Assembly: GCA_027313705.1 (NCBI GenBank) | Contig: DAHVDE010000008.1 | Span: 40,470-104,469 of the forward strand | Length of the DNA: 64,000 bases | Direction of reading: 5' to 3' | From: Actinomycetota bacterium | GTDB taxonomy: Bacteria > Actinomycetota > Actinomycetes > Streptosporangiales > Streptosporangiaceae | Shown here: piece after piece, positions 61,348-64,000 of the stretch | Layout of the letters: every line of letters begins with the position of its first letter | Position numbering within the stretch: the first letter of the stretch is position 1 | Notes under the pieces: model-generated | Told to the model about the DNA's origin: nothing | The model's input: the letters and a program-made list of their open reading frames with translations, nothing else | Databases searched by the model: none | Program-made: the position numbers and the translations under genes

Positions 61348-61950
61348 CTAAACCTGATCGTCGCGCGGCAGACCCGGCACCGCCCCGGACAGCGAGCGCG
61401 AATCTGCCTGGGCCAGCGCTCTGGCAACCGAGCGCTTCTTGCGCCACATGAGCTGCGCGTGGGCCATGACGAGCATTTTCGTTGAGTAGGCGGAGCACCA
61501 CAGCGAAACGTTGGTGCCACCAGATGCCGGTTTATAGCTCACCGACAGGGTCGGCGTGTATGCCCGCAACCGCGGGCTGAAGTTGTCGTCGCCCCGGCCA
61601 GGTACGCGGCTCCACGCGACTCCGAAGCGCGAGTTGACCAGTTCCCTGGTCCTGGCCACGTCATACGGCGACAGAACGTCGAGTTGCTGCCGTCCGCCGA
61701 CTTGCGTGAAGATAATCCAGGCGCAGATCACCAAGACGCCCAGGACCCAAAGCACGCTCATAGCAAGGAGCTCCCTCCAGCTCGCGGCCAATGTCAGGTA
61801 CCTACGCTCGCTGCCTGGTGTCACGCAAATCAAGCCGTCACCGCTGTTTCCGGAGAAAGCCGAAGAACTAGAATCTAGCGGAAAGCTGTTTCCTAGGCCC
61901 CGCGCAGGCTGGCCCGGCCTAGCTCCAATATGAGGATCGGACGGGGGCAT
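61348..61950 (-). CDS. Single-pass membrane protein of unknown function
   Basis: The frame holds up to 200 residues. A hydrophobic segment ELLAMSVLWVLGVLVICAWIIF at about residues 60-82 is the only membrane helix. The C-terminal part has STKMLVMAHAQLMWRKKRSVA and a polar tail. No signal or known domain. The start may be downstream of the first possible codon, which overlaps the divergent regulator gene by two bases. Confidence 0.5.
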   Translation of the reverse strand: MPPSDPHIGARPGQPARGLGNSFPLDSSSSAFSGNSGDGLICVTPGSERRYLTLAASWRELLAMSVLWVLGVLVICAWIIFTQVGGRQQLDVLSPYDVARTRELVNSRFGVAWSRVPGRGDDNFSPRLRAYTPTLSVSYKPASGGTNVSLWCSAYSTKMLVMAHAQLMWRKKRSVARALAQADSRSLSGAVPGLPRDDQV

Positions 61951-62863
61951 GGGACGACCGCAATCACCGCTGGAGCGGGACGGCTCGCCTCGCCGCGAGT
62001 TCGCATTCTGGCTCCGCGATCTCCGAGCCCGCTCGGCCCTTACTTACGAGCAGATCGCCAGGGCCTCGAATTATGCGATAAGCACGATGCAGGAAGCTGC
62101 CGCCGGCCACCATTTGCCAACCCTGTCAGTAACCAGGGCGTTCGTGCGGGCTTGCGGCGGCGACGAGGCGATGTGGGAGGACTACTGGCACCAGATCAGG
62201 CGGATCATCGACCCGGACACCCCGCCCAGGCTGTCATGCTCCGCCGAGCCGCCCTGGGCGCGGAGCGCGCGCCGAAGCGGCGGGCAAGCCGAGGGAGACA
62301 TCGGCGAAGGGTGGTACCTGGAGTCGCTCATCGCATCGCTCAGGCTTGACCGCGAGCCAATCGAGACGACCGAGGTGCGGGCGATCGCGGTCACGGCCGA
62401 CGAAATAACCGAGATCGCCACCTCGATGAGCCTTCCCCGGCATCCCGAGGACACCAGCGATGGCCACGGGCTCGAAGCTGAGCTGCTGTACGGCGGCACG
62501 CTCGAACAGCGAGAGCAGCCATTCCAGAGCTATTTCAGGAACATCATCACTCTCCCCCGCCCGCTGCATGCCGGCGATCGCCATGAGTACGCGCTTCGCC
62601 TGAGCATCCCTCCCGGCCAGCCGATGGCACCTCATTACGTCCACGTGCCCTTGCAGCGCAGCGAGTACTTCGACCTGCGGGTCCAGTTCGATCCTCAGCA
62701 CCTGCCTCATCTGGTATGGAAGCTCGACGGTGTCTCGACAACCGTCTTGTACGAGCGCAGTCCTGCCAGCGAGATCATCAATCTTGATCCGTCTGGCGAG
62801 GTTCACCTCACGTTCAAGGGCTTGCGGCAGGGCCTGAGCTACGGCGTGAGCTGGATGCCTTAG
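61949..62863 (+). CDS. Helix-turn-helix (XRE-type) protein with a C-terminal domain of unknown function
   Basis: The 304-residue protein has an XRE-like DNA-binding region at about residues 18-75 (FAFWLRDLRARSALTYEQIARASNYAISTMQEAAAG..LPTLSVTRAFVRACGG). A linker follows, then a beta-rich domain of about 160 residues with RPLHAGDRHEYALRLSIP and FDLRVQFDPQHLPHLVWKLDG. Proteins of this layout are common in actinomycetes. It lies divergent from a membrane protein gene; its ligand is unknown. Confidence 0.75.
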   Translation: MGRPQSPLERDGSPRREFAFWLRDLRARSALTYEQIARASNYAISTMQEAAAGHHLPTLSVTRAFVRACGGDEAMWEDYWHQIRRIIDPDTPPRLSCSAEPPWARSARRSGGQAEGDIGEGWYLESLIASLRLDREPIETTEVRAIAVTADEITEIATSMSLPRHPEDTSDGHGLEAELLYGGTLEQREQPFQSYFRNIITLPRPLHAGDRHEYALRLSIPPGQPMAPHYVHVPLQRSEYFDLRVQFDPQHLPHLVWKLDGVSTTVLYERSPASEIINLDPSGEVHLTFKGLRQGLSYGVSWMP

Positions 62864-63008
62864 CCGCCTCGACATGCGCAGGCAGCCGCGACCGGAAGTC
62901 AGCCTGTTTACGACCTTTTCGCGACCTGCCAGCCGGACGTCACCGGACCTTCACTGAGAGTGCCCGGTCAGGGACGACCTGGCGGACTCGATGAGGGGAG
63001 GCCGGAAG

Positions 63009-63062
63009 ATGCAGACGCACATCGTCCACCTGCTGCTGTCTTTGCTGCACGTGGTCTTCTAA
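63009..63062 (+). CDS. 17-residue hydrophobic micro-ORF with strong ribosome-binding site
   Basis: The ATG is preceded by GAGGGGAGG with eight bases of spacing, among the best ribosome-binding sites in the window. It encodes MQTHIVHLLLSLLHVVF, ending in TAA. It lies about 100 bases upstream of a macro-domain-like gene on the same strand. It could be a leader peptide or a membrane-active micropeptide; nothing confirms translation. Confidence 0.4.
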   Translation: MQTHIVHLLLSLLHVVF

Positions 63063-63162
63063 GCGAACAGGAATTCCCGGCGGCTCGCAGGCACTCAGTC
63101 CGCGGGCCGCCGGTTTAGCCGCCTTCTTGCTATCAGCAAACTGCCGCCGTCATGCTCTACCT

Positions 63163-64000
63163 ATGCCGCCGCAATCCCCAGAGCTGAAGGAGCCGACGGT
63201 GGATGACCTGGTCGGCGAGTTGCGCGTGCTCAGGGAACGCGGGCTGGTGCGGCTGCGGCACTCGGATCTGCCTCACCTGCGTGCCTGCGCGGCGCTGAGC
63301 TCGGTCCTGGCCGCCGCGCTCGGCGGGCCAGGGGCGGTCGAGGCGCTGCTGCGGGCGGCAGTGGACAACATCGGCGGCGGCTCGCTGGCTGCGGCCGCCG
63401 TGGCGACCTTCGGCCTCGGCAGGGGCGCCAGGGACCGGCCCGCCCAGGACCGCCGGCGTCAGGCCGCACTGGCGTACGGAGTCAGCGTCGAGCGCTTCCG
63501 CAAGCATCATGAGCGGATCGTGCTTGAGCAGGTCGCCGAGGAGATCGTCAAACTCTGCATGCTTACGACCGACGCGCGGCGGCCCGGCATGGCCATGCCT
63601 GAGATCGGCCAGCACATCAGCATGAAGGTCCGGCTCGGCGCGGTTGACGTGCCGATCATTGTGCATGTCAAGCCGGTCGAGCTCATGGCGGACATGGACA
63701 TTATCGTGGCGCCGATCAACTTGCACTTCGAGCCCGCGCAGCTCTTCAAGTCGTCGATTTCTGCCGCGCTGCGCCGGGGCGCCGCCTTCAGGGGCGCGGA
63801 TGGGCAGATAACCGCGGACGTGCTGGCCGATGAACTGCGGGCGTGGTCGGCCAGCCACGGAAGGACCGGCCTGCCGAGCGCACCGGGAACGGTGGTGGCT
63901 ACCTCTTCGGGAGCGCTGGCCGGCCAAGGGGTGCGCCGCATCTATCACCTGGCCGTGGCCAGCCCGCGTACGGGCAGCAACGACTACGACATCGACCCCA
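63163..64000 (+). CDS. Macro-domain-like protein, 3'-truncated by the window edge
   Basis: The frame is open to the window end, with about 279 residues visible. The N-terminal 120 residues contain LKEPTVDDLVGELRVLRERG, an alanine-rich helical region and RRRQAALAYGVSVERFRKHHERIVLEQVAEEI. A region near residues 165-210 carries DMDIIVAPINLHFEPAQLFKSSISAALR, then PGTVVATSSGAL and RRIYHLAVASP, which resemble macro-domain loops for ADP-ribose. The strand choice is clear from this pattern; the opposite-strand frame is its shadow. Such proteins often act in stress or defence contexts in actinomycetes, but function here is unknown. Confidence 0.65.
   Translation, partial: MPPQSPELKEPTVDDLVGELRVLRERGLVRLRHSDLPHLRACAALSSVLAAALGGPGAVEALLRAAVDNIGGGSLAAAAVATFGLGRGARDRPAQDRRRQAALAYGVSVERFRKHHERIVLEQVAEEIVKLCMLTTDARRPGMAMPEIGQHISMKVRLGAVDVPIIVHVKPVELMADMDIIVAPINLHFEPAQLFKSSISAALRRGAAFRGADGQITADVLADELRAWSASHGRTGLPSAPGTVVATSSGALAGQGVRRIYHLAVASPRTGSNDYDIDP

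Noticed and set aside
63157-63948. 263-codon minus-strand frame near the window end
   Set aside because: The plus strand of the same stretch reads a coherent macro-domain-like protein open to the window edge; the minus frame is low-complexity.
1-64000. CRISPR arrays, tRNA or rRNA genes
   Set aside because: No regularly spaced direct repeats, cloverleaf-like segments or conserved rRNA stretches were recognised on reading.

Overview
The window is high-GC DNA with actinomycete-type coding: GTG starts, heavy third-position GC and many 4-base gene overlaps. A remnant of the secreted 'SAGNC ... GTW.KA..VPG' repeat family at 1530-1820 suggests a soil actinomycete of the Streptosporangiales/Trebonia kind. 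That placement is an impression, not a proof. I saw no tRNA, rRNA, CRISPR array or intact insertion sequence.

Layout. 1-10,000 is mixed accessory content: a drug-exporter fragment, gene relics (VOC, GNAT, repeat protein), a secreted protein, an N-acyl-D-amino-acid deacylase-like amidohydrolase, a two-domain VOC protein, an ABC exporter pair, a WrbA-type quinone reductase and a DsbA-like protein.

10,000-27,500 is a biosynthetic gene cluster. A plus-strand run encodes a class II DAHP synthase, aspartokinase, DhnA-type aldolase (GriI-like), 3-dehydroquinate synthase II (GriH-like), amidohydrolase, aryl-acid AMP ligase, salicylate-hydroxylase-type monooxygenase, SDR and PhzD-type isochorismatase. 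A facing minus-strand pair encodes a PhzE-type ADIC synthase and a PheA/TfdB-type monooxygenase. A LAL regulator and an MFS exporter follow. The set predicts two o-aminophenol acids: 3-hydroxyanthranilate from chorismate, and 3-amino-4-hydroxybenzoate from aspartate semialdehyde. Joining them would give a benzoxazole or a dibenzodiazepinone/aminoquinone.

27,500-34,700 holds two MarR modules, a YceI protein, a berberine-bridge-like oxidase, a flavin halogenase-like enzyme with an allene-oxide-cyclase-barrel partner, and a second WrbA. The palindrome ATCACGTGAT lies upstream of both biosynthetic operons, and a one-mismatch copy lies upstream of the halogenase operon. The three may form one regulon.

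34,700-43,900 is a second, tightly overlapping operon: MFS, JmjC-type oxygenase, alpha-oxoamine synthase, CitE-like lyase, acylating aldehyde dehydrogenase, 4-hydroxy-2-oxovalerate aldolase and ornithine cyclodeaminase family protein. A MaoC hydratase and a stand-alone ATP-grasp enzyme lie beyond its end. The dehydrogenase/aldolase pair recalls NikA/NikB of nikkomycin biosynthesis, which turn an aryl-CoA into an aldehyde and then an aldol product. The meta-cleavage genes that usually accompany this pair are absent.

44,000-64,000 is mixed again: an S53 peptidase without a propeptide, TfoX, GNAT, alpha/beta hydrolase, a P450, two epimerase/ECF sigma modules, another ECF sigma factor, and a type II restriction-modification locus whose nuclease frame contains an in-frame amber codon. 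A LysR/DapA-like pair follows (the DapA-like gene is frameshifted), then a stretch of gene fragments, an XRE regulator, a 17-residue ORF with a strong ribosome-binding site and a macro-domain-like protein running off the end.
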